NCBI GenBank assembly: GCA_937775265.1
Contig: CALKBV010000009.1
Coordinates: forward strand, 1-64,000
From: an uncultured Pseudomonadales bacterium
GTDB lineage: Bacteria > Pseudomonadota > Gammaproteobacteria > Pseudomonadales > Azotimanducaceae
DNA: 64,000 nucleotides
Direction of reading: 5' to 3'
The number at the start of each line of letters is the position of its first letter. The stretch's first letter is position 1. Below are positions 1 through 9,288 of this stretch, piece after piece. Position numbers and translations under genes: made by a program. The notes beneath the pieces are model-generated. The model did no database searches and had not been told where the DNA came from. It saw nothing but the letters and a program-made list of their open reading frames with translations.

Positions 1-72
1 GGCCGGAGGTGGAATCGAACCACCGACACGGGGATTTTCAATCCCCTGCTCTACCGACTGAGCTATCCGGCC
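1..72 (-). tRNA. tRNA-Phe (GAA)
   Basis: The reverse complement folds as a full cloverleaf. The acceptor arm GGCCGGA pairs with TCCGGCC, the D arm carries AGCTCAGTCGGTAGAGC, the anticodon loop reads TTGAAAA with anticodon GAA, and the T arm carries GGTTCGATTCC. The window begins right at the acceptor stem, so the discriminator base and any encoded CCA lie outside it. It delivers phenylalanine to the ribosome. Confidence 0.97.
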
Positions 73-232
73 ATAATAAGGTTAATGCAGCGGTCGGTCT
101 CCGCTCACGCTGCTTGATCAAATTGACGTATACAGTGCGTTCACCGCGGTGGTCAAAATGACGACTGCTAAGAAGGGCGTGATTAAAGCGAAAGAGGTCA
201 CCGGAGTCAAGTAAAACGCGCTTTTCAGAGGT

Positions 233-1231
233 TTAGTTGGCAGATAGCCAAAGTCGCAACAGATGGCGCTTTTTCTCGCGTTCATCAAAATCAATATATT
301 CCGTTCTCGCGTGTGCGATTACGTGGTTCGAGATGAATTGCATATCCCCAACCTGTAAGTCCATCTCAAGATAGTACTCAGGATTTAGTCCAAGCTCATC
401 ATAGAAGCTCAATATTCCGGCTTCTTCTGTGGTCAGGTCGATTCCGTCATGCCGTTCTACCGAGTGATAGTAGTCGCTGTGGTAAAAGGTTCTTAGTTGT
501 TCGCCGTCGAAACAGCAGGGCGTGATGAAGCTGTACGGTTTTTGGCCTTCTTTAAGCTCGCCTCGGCGATCAAGCTTGATAGGTTCAAACAGTCGGGGGA
601 TCCATTCTGGGTGTCTCTGGTAGAGGGCGTTGAATAGACTCACGGTGCTTACGATCCTGCTCTTGCCGCCTGTCTTAGCGGGTTTTAGACAAAGCAGCCC
701 AACGATATCAGCCGCGTCACAGTGGTAACGAATGTTGTTGTTGGTTCTATAAAGTCGCACGAACGGATCGTCGCGGGCTTCGTCGTAGTCTTTCACATGA
801 CCGAGCAGTTCATTGTCTGGGTTTTGTGCGCCGGGCGTGCCGAGGTGATGGCCGATCCCCCAATAGGCGAAAGCAATTTCAGCCTCTGACCATTGCCCCA
901 CCGGCAGGCCTTTGACGACTTGAACGCCAGTGCCGGTCATGATGGTCTGCCGCCACGCTTCAACTTTCTTACCCAGAGTTGGCAACGGGAACGAGTCGCG
1001 GGTTACTTCTTCAAGTGCCAGGCTATCTTGGCTCACCAGAAGGACTGCGTTTTGGATTTCTTCTAAATCGGTTTGATTGAGTTCGTACATCCATGTATCA
1101 GGATGCTTTTGCAATTCGGCGCCTTTCCATGCGGATGGAAGGCTCAACGGCGCAGGCGGGACGCCAATATGTTGGCGATTAAAGTAATGAGCGCCTTGTT
1201 CCTGGAAAGACCTGTAAGCCGGTGTGTTCAT
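233..1231 (-). CDS. TauD/TfdA-family Fe(II)/2-oxoglutarate dioxygenase
   Basis: A 332-residue protein of the TauD/TfdA (clavaminate synthase-like) fold, expected to couple 2-oxoglutarate decarboxylation to oxidation of an unknown substrate in the cytoplasm. The iron triad is visible: H170 and D172 in RYHCDAAD, and distal H307 in SNHVIAHART. An arginine-rich end (KRHLLRLWLS) is typical for binding 2-oxoglutarate. The ATG lies 3 bp after the yggX stop on the same strand, so it probably belongs to the mutY-yggX transcript. There is no strong Shine-Dalgarno, which suggests translational coupling. The subfamily is clear, but the substrate (taurine, herbicide-like acid, carnitine-like) cannot be told from the sequence. 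Confidence 0.85.
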   Translation of the reverse strand: MNTPAYRSFQEQGAHYFNRQHIGVPPAPLSLPSAWKGAELQKHPDTWMYELNQTDLEEIQNAVLLVSQDSLALEEVTRDSFPLPTLGKKVEAWRQTIMTGTGVQVVKGLPVGQWSEAEIAFAYWGIGHHLGTPGAQNPDNELLGHVKDYDEARDDPFVRLYRTNNNIRYHCDAADIVGLLCLKPAKTGGKSRIVSTVSLFNALYQRHPEWIPRLFEPIKLDRRGELKEGQKPYSFITPCCFDGEQLRTFYHSDYYHSVERHDGIDLTTEEAGILSFYDELGLNPEYYLEMDLQVGDMQFISNHVIAHARTEYIDFDEREKKRHLLRLWLSAN

Positions 1232-1234
1232 GGT

Positions 1235-1504
1235 TTAGGTATTTGGTACATATCCTTCTGCTCGATCGACTTCGCTACCTTCCAGAAACAGATCTCTTTG
1301 CGTATTCAGATATTTCCGCGCTTCCTTGTCCATCATGTTGAGATGCTTTTCATTGATCAGCATGGTTTGTAGGTCTGACCATTCCTGCCAGGCTTTGTCC
1401 GAGACCGTCTCAAAGATCTCTTGACCCCTGGGGCCTGGGAATGGCGGTGCGGCCAGGCCTGGGAGTTCTTCTTTTAGTCTTGTGCAGAGTACTGTGCGCG
1501 TCAT
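1235..1504 (-). CDS. yggX: Fe(2+)-trafficking / oxidative damage protection protein YggX
   Basis: An 89-residue protein matching YggX across its whole length. It has the early cysteine in TVLCTRLKEELPGL, the conserved PPFPGPRGQEIFE segment and the W-x-EW-x-x-x-QTMLINE stretch, ending at the family's usual length. YggX is a small cytosolic protein linked to iron handling and protection of Fe-S enzymes. It sits directly after mutY, which encodes a Fe-S glycosylase, an arrangement common in gammaproteobacteria. The gap to mutY is 69 bp and the next gene starts 3 bp after its stop. Confidence 0.95.
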   Translation of the reverse strand: MTRTVLCTRLKEELPGLAAPPFPGPRGQEIFETVSDKAWQEWSDLQTMLINEKHLNMMDKEARKYLNTQRDLFLEGSEVDRAEGYVPNT

Positions 1505-1573
1505 GTTAATTCTCGATCAATGGGAGAAGCAGTTTATAGGATTATTGGAGCAACGAAAAATAGTCTTCAAATC

Positions 1574-2620
1574 TTACCGGACCCGGATAGCTGGAAGTTC
1601 AGCCAATATTTTGGTGACAGGTTTTGTCAGTCCAACTGACTGGGGTGTCGTTACGTTGAACCAGATTTCCGCACCGGGTTCAGCAATGCGGTTGGTTTCG
1701 CGAATAGTGACCCGGATTGGTTCTATATCCAGATGATAGTGGGTAAAAGTGTGCCTGAATTCTGGCAATCGTGTTCGTTCCAGTTCCTCAAGATTTAATG
1801 ATTGGAGCAGTGAATCAATTGCTTCGACGGATTCGCATTCCGGAAAACTCCACAATCCGCCCCAAAGACCTTTCGATGGGCGTTTTTTTAGCAGCACGTT
1901 GCCGTTGAGTGCCACGATCAGCATCACGGTACTTTTCACGGGCATCACTTTCTTTGGCTTCTTGCCTGGATACTGGTCAATGGTGCCGTTGATCCTGGCG
2001 TGACAACTTTTGAAGTAAGGGCATGCTGGGCAATCAGGCGAGGAGCGTGTGCAGACGGTGGCGCCCAGGTCCATGATTGCCTGCGTGTATTCAGCAATGC
2101 GATTATTTGGTGTCAGTGACTCTGCTTTGTCCCACAATAGCGTCTGAGTCTGGGTCTTTCCGGGCCATCCTCCGATGGCGAAGTGCCGTGCCAGTACTCT
2201 TTTCACGTTGCCATCAAGGATTGCTGCGTGTGTGTCGTGACAAATAGCGACGATAGCGCCGGCGGTGGAGCGGCCGATGCCCGGCAATGTCATCAGCTCA
2301 TCCACGGTGACTGGGAACTCACCGTTATGCTCCGCCATTACCTTTTTTGCCGAGATGTGCAGGTTGCGCGCGCGAGCATAGTACCCAAGGCCGGTCCAAA
2401 GATGCAGAACCTCGTCTTCGGTAGCCAACGCAAGTTCATCGACCGAAGGAAAACGGTCCAGGAATTTTTTGAAATAAGGGATCACCGTCGCAACCTGGGT
2501 CTGCTGCAACATGATCTCGGAAAGCCAGACGCGGTAGGGCGTCTTATCGGTCTGCCAGGGAAGTGATTTTCGGCCATGCTGATCGAACCAGTCGAGCAAT
2601 TGTTTGGCGAAGCTGGTCAC
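1574..2620 (-). CDS. mutY: A/G-specific adenine glycosylase MutY
   Basis: A 348-residue base-excision repair enzyme that removes adenine opposite 8-oxoguanine. Visible elements are the catalytic glutamate in WLSEIMLQQTQV, the helix-hairpin-helix LPGIGRSTAGAI followed by the essential aspartate in ILDGNVKRVLARH, the 4Fe-4S ligands spaced C-x6-C-x2-C-x5-C (CTRSSPDCPACPYFKSC), and a C-terminal NUDIX-like 8-oxoG recognition domain with GLWGGLWSFPECE. Translation starts at GTG, whose bases overlap the TGA stop of the upstream AsmA-like gene (GTGA), so the two are coupled. Length is normal for the family. Confidence 0.97.
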   Translation of the reverse strand: MTSFAKQLLDWFDQHGRKSLPWQTDKTPYRVWLSEIMLQQTQVATVIPYFKKFLDRFPSVDELALATEDEVLHLWTGLGYYARARNLHISAKKVMAEHNGEFPVTVDELMTLPGIGRSTAGAIVAICHDTHAAILDGNVKRVLARHFAIGGWPGKTQTQTLLWDKAESLTPNNRIAEYTQAIMDLGATVCTRSSPDCPACPYFKSCHARINGTIDQYPGKKPKKVMPVKSTVMLIVALNGNVLLKKRPSKGLWGGLWSFPECESVEAIDSLLQSLNLEELERTRLPEFRHTFTHYHLDIEPIRVTIRETNRIAEPGAEIWFNVTTPQSVGLTKPVTKILAELPAIRVR

Positions 2621-4683
2621 TTCTTCTTAAACAGGTTTTTGAATAGATCTGCGGTGATGTCCTTGTACTCGTCCGGCAGGTTGTCTTTGATGAGCTCTTC
2701 TATTTTTTTGCTGCCACGGCGCTGCAGGTCCTGTTTGACGATTTCAGTGACAAGTTGGCTAATGGCGCCACCTTTTCCGAGGCAAAGGTCAGCTGGTGAA
2801 TCCGAAAATTTTCCAGAACAGATCAGTGGCCAACGGATTCCTGATAGCTGATCGCTGACTTGAAATTTCCCTGCCTCAGTTTTGTTTAGCGTGGTGGTGA
2901 CATCGTAGTTCAATGTTTCCGCCTGTAGACTGATTCCGCCGAGAGCAGTGATGGAGATGTTTTCCAAAGAGGCGTTGAAAACCTGGCCCGTTTCAATGCC
3001 ATCTGTGAAGACGTGCTCTCCAGTCATGCTGTCAAAAGGCATGATGTCAGGCCAGTCGCTGATGGAAGATGTTTTTCCCGTGATTGAATCAATCGTTGCT
3101 GCGACGGATTTGAGTGGAAGTACGTCAAGTGTTCCGTCCTTGATGACGAAGGTTGATTTTCCGATCAGCGTTTTCTCCAGCTGGCTCAACATGCTGCCAT
3201 AAAATTTGACGTTAGAGTTGGCGGTCAGTGTTCCCGTGATGCCCTCTACCTCAACGAGTTCTGGGATATCAAGTCGATCCAGGGTGAGCTTGAGTTCTGT
3301 CGATATTTCTCCGGTCAATTGTGTGTTGGCGCTAAGAACGATCCTCCCCTTATAGCCGGATGCATTTGCGATGAGATCAAGCACCTGACGGTCATTTCGC
3401 AGCTCCACTTTTGCGTTACGTAGTTCCCCTCCATCAACAATCACTGAGTCTATTCGGATGATGGTTTTAAGGTGTATGTGCTGTAGCAATCCCACGGGGA
3501 TCAGCTCGCTGTCTATCGGCACATCTGATTTAGTAGCAGGGTTGGTTGCTACTTTAGTATCAACACTTGGTGAATCTGACAAATAATCGGTGGTATCCAG
3601 CTTGTCTATTCGAAGGTCAGCTGTGATTGCGTTAATGGGCGACAATTCAAGCGTCGCCGTTCCCTTGAATTTTGACTGGTCGAATTCACCTTCGAGAGAG
3701 CGCATGTGAATGAGCGTTGGGTCTATCGCAACATCTGCGGTGAATTGCAGGAATTTGACGGGAAGTTCCGTGTCGAAATCCCGGGATAGTTGCGCCGGGT
3801 CCGCAGTTTGTAGATTGACTAGGCCGTCGTATCTGGGTGTAGCACCGCCGAGGTTGATCACACCCGAAGAACTGATATTGGCCGAACTCACGCGGATATC
3901 GTTTCGCGTTAATACAATGGATTCTTGCGAAGGTCGCCATTGCCCTTTACTGGTCAGGTTAATTTCGGGATAGAGTTCGTCGTCAACGACCAGTTTTATG
4001 GTTGTAACAAGGTCATCAAAACCGAAGTGGTCGTTGGACGCGTGATATTGCAACTGCCCGGTGGACTTAATCGATGCCTTCAGGTTCTCGAGGTTATTCT
4101 GAATTTCCAGGATCAAGGAAATATCAAATGGCCGGTCCGAAGTGAGCGCGCTGGTGGTGAGCTTTTTCAGCACCACATGGTAGTCCAGGTCGGCTTGTTT
4201 ATCGATATAGCTGACCTCCAGATTTTCTACCCAGAACCTTTGCAACGTGGATGTCTGGGAGATTTCAGTTGGATCGGAATCGCCAGGTGACGGCGGCGTA
4301 TTTGTAGTGGTCAGCTCCCAGTTAGCTTTGCCGCTCGCATCGATCAGCAGTGAAACCCTGCCGCCTGTGATGGCTATTTCATCGACGTCGATGATCCGTT
4401 GCTGCGTGATGAGCGGCATCAGGTCGATATCAACAGATACCTGGTCCAGTTTGATGAAGGGTGCTTCACCGGGGGTGCCGAGATGTATCTGTTCAGCATT
4501 GATTGCGATTGGCGGCCAGTATCGCCATGACAGTTCACCTTCAACGGTGACTTCGTAGCCTGTGGCTGATTCAATGCCTTGTGATATCTGGTTCTTGAAG
4601 CGATCCGGATTTTCAAGGAGGAAGAAGGTAGCTGCTGCGACAAGTCCGAGTAACAATGAAACGAACGCAAGAAACCTGATCAT
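2617..4683 (-). CDS. AsmA-family outer-membrane assembly/lipid-transport protein
   Basis: A protein of about 688 residues anchored by one N-terminal membrane segment (MIRFLAFVSLLLGLVAAATFFLL), followed by a long periplasmic region of beta-rich repeats. The start of that region (GYEVTVEGELSWRYWPP...AEQIHLG) is a typical AsmA N-terminus, and the second half carries the AsmA_2-like segment that ends near KKIEELIKDNL. AsmA-like proteins are thought to bridge the periplasm and move phospholipids toward the outer membrane. I chose the ATG at 4683 rather than an upstream in-frame ATG because the hydrophobic anchor begins there. Its stop overlaps the mutY start. Confidence 0.88.
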   Translation of the reverse strand: MIRFLAFVSLLLGLVAAATFFLLENPDRFKNQISQGIESATGYEVTVEGELSWRYWPPIAINAEQIHLGTPGEAPFIKLDQVSVDIDLMPLITQQRIIDVDEIAITGGRVSLLIDASGKANWELTTTNTPPSPGDSDPTEISQTSTLQRFWVENLEVSYIDKQADLDYHVVLKKLTTSALTSDRPFDISLILEIQNNLENLKASIKSTGQLQYHASNDHFGFDDLVTTIKLVVDDELYPEINLTSKGQWRPSQESIVLTRNDIRVSSANISSSGVINLGGATPRYDGLVNLQTADPAQLSRDFDTELPVKFLQFTADVAIDPTLIHMRSLEGEFDQSKFKGTATLELSPINAITADLRIDKLDTTDYLSDSPSVDTKVATNPATKSDVPIDSELIPVGLLQHIHLKTIIRIDSVIVDGGELRNAKVELRNDRQVLDLIANASGYKGRIVLSANTQLTGEISTELKLTLDRLDIPELVEVEGITGTLTANSNVKFYGSMLSQLEKTLIGKSTFVIKDGTLDVLPLKSVAATIDSITGKTSSISDWPDIMPFDSMTGEHVFTDGIETGQVFNASLENISITALGGISLQAETLNYDVTTTLNKTEAGKFQVSDQLSGIRWPLICSGKFSDSPADLCLGKGGAISQLVTEIVKQDLQRRGSKKIEELIKDNLPDEYKDITADLFKNLFKKK

Positions 4684-4687
4684 GGCG

Positions 4688-5113
4688 CTAGCCTTTGGTG
4701 CGGGCGAGGTTTTGGCGGGTATAGTCACAAAGAACGTGCACAATTCCTCGGGTCACTTCCTGGTTTCCAGACATCAGGTCATACAGGGATTCACCATCAA
4801 GCCTGAGCAGAGTGCACGCCTCAAGCGCCTGCACGGACGCTGCTCTTGGCTCTGGGTCAAGGGCGGCCAGTTCCCCGAATACGGCACGTGTGCCGTGTTC
4901 GGCCAGGTCCTTATCGCCCTCAAAGATTCGAACGCGGCCATCTACCACTATATACATGCTGGTGCCTAGGTCGCCCTGGGTCAAGATGATTTCACCGGCG
5001 TCGTATTCTACAGATTCTACAATTGTCGCAAGATCGACCAGCTGTCCCTCGGGAACGGAAGAGAAGATAGGGACGGATTTTAAAATGAGCACTTTCTCTA
5101 TAGTGAGAAGCAT
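4688..5113 (-). CDS. Single-domain cyclic-nucleotide-binding protein
   Basis: A 141-residue protein made of one Crp-like cNMP-binding domain. It shows the beta-roll (PEGQLVDLATIVESVEYDAGEIILTQGD as a whole segment), the turn GTSMYIVVDGRVRI, and a phosphate-binding cassette FGELAALDPEPRAASV containing the usual Glu and Arg. There is no helix-turn-helix or membrane segment, so it probably senses a nucleotide and acts through protein contacts. It ends 4 bp before the AsmA-like start and is likely co-transcribed with it. Stand-alone cNMP domains are often paired with transporters or kinases; the partner here is unknown. Confidence 0.85.
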   Translation of the reverse strand: MLLTIEKVLILKSVPIFSSVPEGQLVDLATIVESVEYDAGEIILTQGDLGTSMYIVVDGRVRIFEGDKDLAEHGTRAVFGELAALDPEPRAASVQALEACTLLRLDGESLYDLMSGNQEVTRGIVHVLCDYTRQNLARTKG

Positions 5114-5126
5114 AAATAATACTTGA

Positions 5127-5184
5127 TGAGGTTCGGCTGGGTACAGTGAGGATTATGCCCGAAGTTGGGTTCAGGTTCTAAGTG
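5127..5184. repeat. Dispersed intergenic repeat, copy B
   Basis: This 58-bp stretch closely resembles 9289-9345. Shared blocks on the + strand are GAGGTtCGgCTGGG, ACAgTGAGGATT, CCCGAA, GGTT and AAGTGA, in the same order with one small gap. It lies between the start of the cNMP-domain gene and the stop of the large lipoprotein gene. No coding frame is conserved between the copies. Confidence 0.6.
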
Positions 5185-5271
5185 AAATTGTCCCGTGGCT
5201 TTGGGAATTGCGCGCTGGAAGGTTATCAACGTGAGGGAGCCGCGAGCGCTAAGCCGATACCGGAATAAGTT

Positions 5272-5302
5272 CACGCTGCAGTCCTGCAAGGACTGCAGCG
5301 TG
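5272..5302 (-). terminator. Perfect 14-bp hairpin 3' of the lipoprotein gene
   Basis: CACGCTGCAGTCCT, a GCA loop and AGGACTGCAGCGTG form a perfect 14-bp stem that begins 7 nt past the stop codon of the 5310-8861 gene. In that gene's direction there is no U-tract after the stem, so it is either an atypical terminator or a transcript-end stabiliser. Confidence 0.55.
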
Positions 5303-5309
5303 GAGCGAA

Positions 5310-8300
5310 CTAGTTCAATAGGTTGCAGCTAATAGAATCTGATGTCTGATTGCCGATCGGCGTTGTTACCGATGCAACAATCGCACCAGCACCACCACCG
5401 GCTTGTGTGACGGAGAAGTTAAGTCCAAAGCCAACTTCTGTGCCGACATCGAACTCAGCAGAGGTATCCGTGGTTACAGCACGACCACCAACCGAAGTCA
5501 GCTGACAACCGGTTGCAGCAGCAGATGACAATTGCACTGTCGTGCCATCCGGCAATTGTCCATTAAAGCGATCCGTGAACCAGAACACACCGGATGTTTG
5601 CGTGGTGAAAATTGCGGGTACATTTCCAGAGGGTGCTTTGCGTTGGCTTACTCCAGGAAATACTGTGCTGTTATTAAGGTCTTCACCAATGTTGAACTCT
5701 GTGAGGTTGGTCAACAATCTATCATTGGAAACCAGAGCCTCAGTTGAACGGAATTCGCCATCAGTACCCGTGGTTGTTCCCGTGATCAGCACATTAGCGA
5801 TCGTGCCAACCACTCTGTAGCTGCCAACGGGCTGCTCGCTAACAACAAATAGCAGATCACCTGTATCGCTGGCAGTTAAATCAGACACTGTACAAGTGAC
5901 GGGCGGGGTGCCGCTCGTGCAGTTGTCGACTTGCAGAACTCCGTTAATGAATAGATCAACACCGCCTGTACGGGTCGTGAGATCGGCGCCGACGTCGAAG
6001 TCAAAACTCACCTCATAAATAGCCTGTGTCCTGCTGAAGGGGTTTGTGATGCTGAACAGAGACACCTCTTCGTCTTTGTCCGTTGCGTCATCGGCGTCGG
6101 TGTCGAACACGGAGGTATTAATCTGTGCACCACCCTGCGGGAATCCAGCCAGGTTATTGCCTAGTACTGTAGCAGAGATGTTGGTCGTGGGTGCACCGGG
6201 GTCTGGCGCGGTAAGGCGAGTCCAGGTCGCCGGTAAACCTGGATCATCCGCAATAGGATCGCCAGACCGGTTCTCAATACCCTGGATAATTTCACCGCCA
6301 CCGAAGGCCCCGCCCAGACCATTGGCACCAGAGGCTCTAAATGATGTTCTCGCGCGGCTTCCGGCCAATGTCACCAGAGTCTCTCTGCGGACATCAATCA
6401 GGTCTGTCGTACAAACCGTGGCACCATTTTGTTCAGGGTTGATACACCGACTGCCGTTATAGATTCCGTTGCCAGCATCCATCAGGCCATTGCCGTCTGC
6501 ATCAATAAAATCTTCTTCTTCACCGCCGTCCTGGTAGCAGTATCTGTTCGCTTCCGTCGAATCATTGCCGTCGCCGGATTCACCGACAATAGTCTCAGGC
6601 CCGTAACAGTAAGGATTGTTCTTCTGCCTGACTTCACTGTTGGCCGGGGCATTGGTTCCGAGGCCAGCATCCCTGTATGGACCTGTGGTGCCGGCGGATG
6701 CTGAGTCACCATTATTATCATCGAGGACACCATCCTCGTTCTTATCAAGGAAGGCTTCAGGAAGATCGTTAAATGCTTCGCCAAAATCGTACTCACCATT
6801 TGCATTGGTGTCATCGAAACTTTCTTCCCCCTGCGTCCAGGCAAGAATCGTCGACCGGGCACCATAAGGCTGACCCATACCACCAAGATAAACTGGAGCG
6901 GCCATTCGTTCAGGGGATGTATCATTAGTAGCCGCTGTCAGCGCAGCAGTAACCGCCAGGCTCGTGTCGCTGGCAATGCTGGCAACAGTTCGAACCTCGT
7001 TACCCACTTTAATGCGATCTCCAACGGCGAGTTCAGTTAGAAAGAGGGTGCCTATCCCCGTTACTGTAGTGGATGCAGCGGGTTCTATGGAACCGGTAAT
7101 ACCTTCAAGGTTGCCCCTGCTGCTTGCCAAACAGGGTGTGCTCTGTACGTCAAGAAAGGGCTCGGTAGCCGCGCCAGGTGTTAGCATGACATGTGCGGTA
7201 GAGCCGTCGTTCTCTTCATCGAGCCACAAACGCTGATAGGTAATCTGCAGGACCTGCCCATTGGAACAGCTGCTACAATCGACGCCGTTAGAATTAACCG
7301 TGTAGTGAACGCCCTCCGTGAGTATATTGAGCGTGCCATCGCGCCGAACACGTAAAACATCCGCAACGCGATAGTCAGTCAATGCAATGGTTCCGTCACT
7401 GATGGTAACCTGCTCGTCCTCTATATAGTTGCTCGGGCAATTGTCGTCATCCAGGTTCTGGAAGCTGACCCCTGAGTTCGTCGGTGACCTTGGCTCGCCG
7501 CTAGCGAAAGTTGCGTCACAGGTCCCGCTTAGAATTTCACAGCTGGGTGTGATGCTGCCCAATTCGGTCCTGAACTGGACAACCGCGCCATCCGGCACCG
7601 GGTTTTCCTGAAAATCTCCCAGGTTGACGCGAATTGTTGCTTGCTGATTATTATACTCGTCACCTTCAATCGCCAAAGTATCGTTCTCAGACGAACTGTT
7701 TGTGCCGACAAGTCTAGTAATATTAAAACTATTCTGGTCAGGGATGCCGCCGCTGGTGCCGGTATTCAAGATACCTAAGGTCGCTTCAATGTTGATGCCG
7801 TTGACTGTTGCGCTGGCAACGACATCCCCCGTGCCCGCCGTGGTCGAGGACGTGAAGTTAATGAAAGCGCAGTCGGTTTTTTCCTTGATACCTACCACAG
7901 GACAGACTTCGAACGCCGTCACGGCTGAAGCGTTGGTAATGTCGGCATAAGCACCCAGTGCAAAAGTCACTGCTAATCCAGTGTCATCACCTTCAAGCGC
8001 TCCACCATCCCAATCAACCACGGTCGCTTCTGCGGTCAACTCCACATTGCTGTCAAACTGCGTTACCGAGGCGCCGTTGATGTTCCTGACGACAATGGAA
8101 ATTTCAGGCTTATCTGAGGACATTTGTACAGTAAGGTCGTCAGTGATCGTCGTACCGTCGCTGAGCGTGACCTCTGCGGTGACAGTGGCTGCCAAGCCGC
8201 TACCATCGCCAATAATGTCTACCGTTGCAGTGCCGTCAATTGTCGTTGCGCTGGCATTTGTCAGCGTTCCGCCGGTTGTAGAAAATGCAACAACGAGTTC

Positions 8301-8861
8301 TCCCGTTGCACCTTCCTCATTCGCTATTGCCTGCAACGTCGCCCGTTCGTTACCTGCCAGGATATCGTCTCCACTGGTATCATCGTTAAAGATGATCGAT
8401 AGCTCGATACTGCTCTGAGCGGGGGACATCTGCACAATAATCTCGTCGCTAAGCTCTGTTCCGTCACTCAGTGTGACCGTCGCAGTCACAGTGGCGGGAG
8501 TGCCGCTGCCATCGCCAGTAATCTCTACCGTTGCGATACCCTCGCTGGTCGCAGCGCTAGAATCAGCAAGCGTCCCGCCGGTGGTAGAGAATCTAACCAC
8601 GAGTTCACCGGTCGCGCCGTCCTCATTGGCGATTGCCTGCAAGGTAGCCCGTTCGTTACCCGCTAAAATATCGTTTCCGGTGCCACCATCAAAGATGATC
8701 GATAATTCGAGGCTACCAGTGGCCTGCTCTTCCTCATCGGGAGCGGGAGCGGGATCAAGGATGGTGCCACCGCCACCGCCACCGCCACTGCCGCCGCAGG
8801 CTGTGAGTGCAAGCGTAGCAAGACAAACTAGAAAGGTTCTTGAAAGGGAATCGACGTACAT
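5310..8861 (-). CDS. Very large secreted lipoprotein with tandem Ig-like repeats
   Basis: About 1183 residues. The ATG at 8861 follows a good GAAGGAG site and opens a lipoprotein signal peptide (FLVCLATLALTAC, lipobox LTAC). After the lipid-anchored Cys come a poly-Gly linker and two near-identical domains of about 100 residues (roughly 50-149 and 150-250), each beginning with ELSIIF and containing LAGNERATLQAIAN, GATGELVV, FSTTGGTL and VTLSDGT. These resemble bacterial Ig-like (Big/invasin) folds, and a third, diverged one may follow. The middle holds acidic EF-hand-like loops (DTNANGEYD, DKNEDGVLD, DADGNGLMD) that could bind calcium, then more beta-rich sequence. It is probably an outer-membrane-anchored surface or adhesion protein; I recognise no catalytic domain. 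A hairpin follows the stop. Confidence 0.8.
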   Translation of the reverse strand: MYVDSLSRTFLVCLATLALTACGGSGGGGGGGTILDPAPAPDEEEQATGSLELSIIFDGGTGNDILAGNERATLQAIANEDGATGELVVRFSTTGGTLADSSAATSEGIATVEITGDGSGTPATVTATVTLSDGTELSDEIIVQMSPAQSSIELSIIFNDDTSGDDILAGNERATLQAIANEEGATGELVVAFSTTGGTLTNASATTIDGTATVDIIGDGSGLAATVTAEVTLSDGTTITDDLTVQMSSDKPEISIVVRNINGASVTQFDSNVELTAEATVVDWDGGALEGDDTGLAVTFALGAYADITNASAVTAFEVCPVVGIKEKTDCAFINFTSSTTAGTGDVVASATVNGINIEATLGILNTGTSGGIPDQNSFNITRLVGTNSSSENDTLAIEGDEYNNQQATIRVNLGDFQENPVPDGAVVQFRTELGSITPSCEILSGTCDATFASGEPRSPTNSGVSFQNLDDDNCPSNYIEDEQVTISDGTIALTDYRVADVLRVRRDGTLNILTEGVHYTVNSNGVDCSSCSNGQVLQITYQRLWLDEENDGSTAHVMLTPGAATEPFLDVQSTPCLASSRGNLEGITGSIEPAASTTVTGIGTLFLTELAVGDRIKVGNEVRTVASIASDTSLAVTAALTAATNDTSPERMAAPVYLGGMGQPYGARSTILAWTQGEESFDDTNANGEYDFGEAFNDLPEAFLDKNEDGVLDDNNGDSASAGTTGPYRDAGLGTNAPANSEVRQKNNPYCYGPETIVGESGDGNDSTEANRYCYQDGGEEEDFIDADGNGLMDAGNGIYNGSRCINPEQNGATVCTTDLIDVRRETLVTLAGSRARTSFRASGANGLGGAFGGGEIIQGIENRSGDPIADDPGLPATWTRLTAPDPGAPTTNISATVLGNNLAGFPQGGAQINTSVFDTDADDATDKDEEVSLFSITNPFSRTQAIYEVSFDFDVGADLTTRTGGVDLFINGVLQVDNCTSGTPPVTCTVSDLTASDTGDLLFVVSEQPVGSYRVVGTIANVLITGTTTGTDGEFRSTEALVSNDRLLTNLTEFNIGEDLNNSTVFPGVSQRKAPSGNVPAIFTTQTSGVFWFTDRFNGQLPDGTTVQLSSAAATGCQLTSVGGRAVTTDTSAEFDVGTEVGFGLNFSVTQAGGGAGAIVASVTTPIGNQTSDSISCNLLN
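8109..8714 (-). repeat. Two tandem ~300-bp domain repeats inside the lipoprotein gene
   Basis: 8415-8714 and 8109-8414 encode consecutive copies of the same Ig-like domain. Protein identity is high (shared LAGNERATLQAIAN, GELVV, STTGGTL, GDGSG, VTLSDGT). The DNA is also clearly alike but not identical, pointing to a duplication that is not very recent or is kept similar by conversion. Confidence 0.85.
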
Positions 8862-9116
8862 TGGGGCTCCTTCAGCGTCCCGGGTAACGCGCGAGCACCG
8901 GGAATTTACCGTTATTAAACGCAATAACTTTAGAAGATGAATGCGTATATTTCAATAAAAATCAGGCTGTTAAATAGATTTGTTAGCACACAACGTGAAT
9001 AAACCGTTCCAACGGCCTATCATTACGGCATATAACGGGTGTGACCCTATAAAACTGAGTCATTTTGAAACCTTTAGCAACAGCGCACGCATAGCTGATC
9101 AAGGCCCCCAAAATTA

Positions 9117-9137
9117 ACAGCCAGGCTGTTTTTTTAG
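9117..9137 (+). terminator. Orphan rho-independent terminator (+ strand)
   Basis: ACAGCC, a two-base loop, then GGCTGT and a T7 run form a compact terminator reading rightward. No annotated gene on the + strand lies upstream, since the flanking genes are all on the other strand. It could end a small RNA started somewhere in 8940-9110. Confidence 0.4.
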
Positions 9138-9288
9138 TCTTATTTCTCGGGATTGTAGTTTCTAGGCCGTTACCCTCGCCTAAGGGTTCTCTATGAACAA
9201 GTCAGAATCAGATAAACGGTACTAAACAGCACCAAACGGTCACCAATAGGCGCTTTCTGGCGGTCGAGAAGTGTTAATAACAACGGGC

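Noticed and set aside
157..213. 18-codon + strand frame after tRNA-Phe (MTTAKKGVIKAKEV...)
   Set aside because: Very short, no ribosome site, no link to neighbours; likely chance.
5098..5289. 63-codon frame upstream of the cNMP gene
   Set aside because: It spans repeat copy B and part of a hairpin, and the second copy of the repeat has no matching frame.
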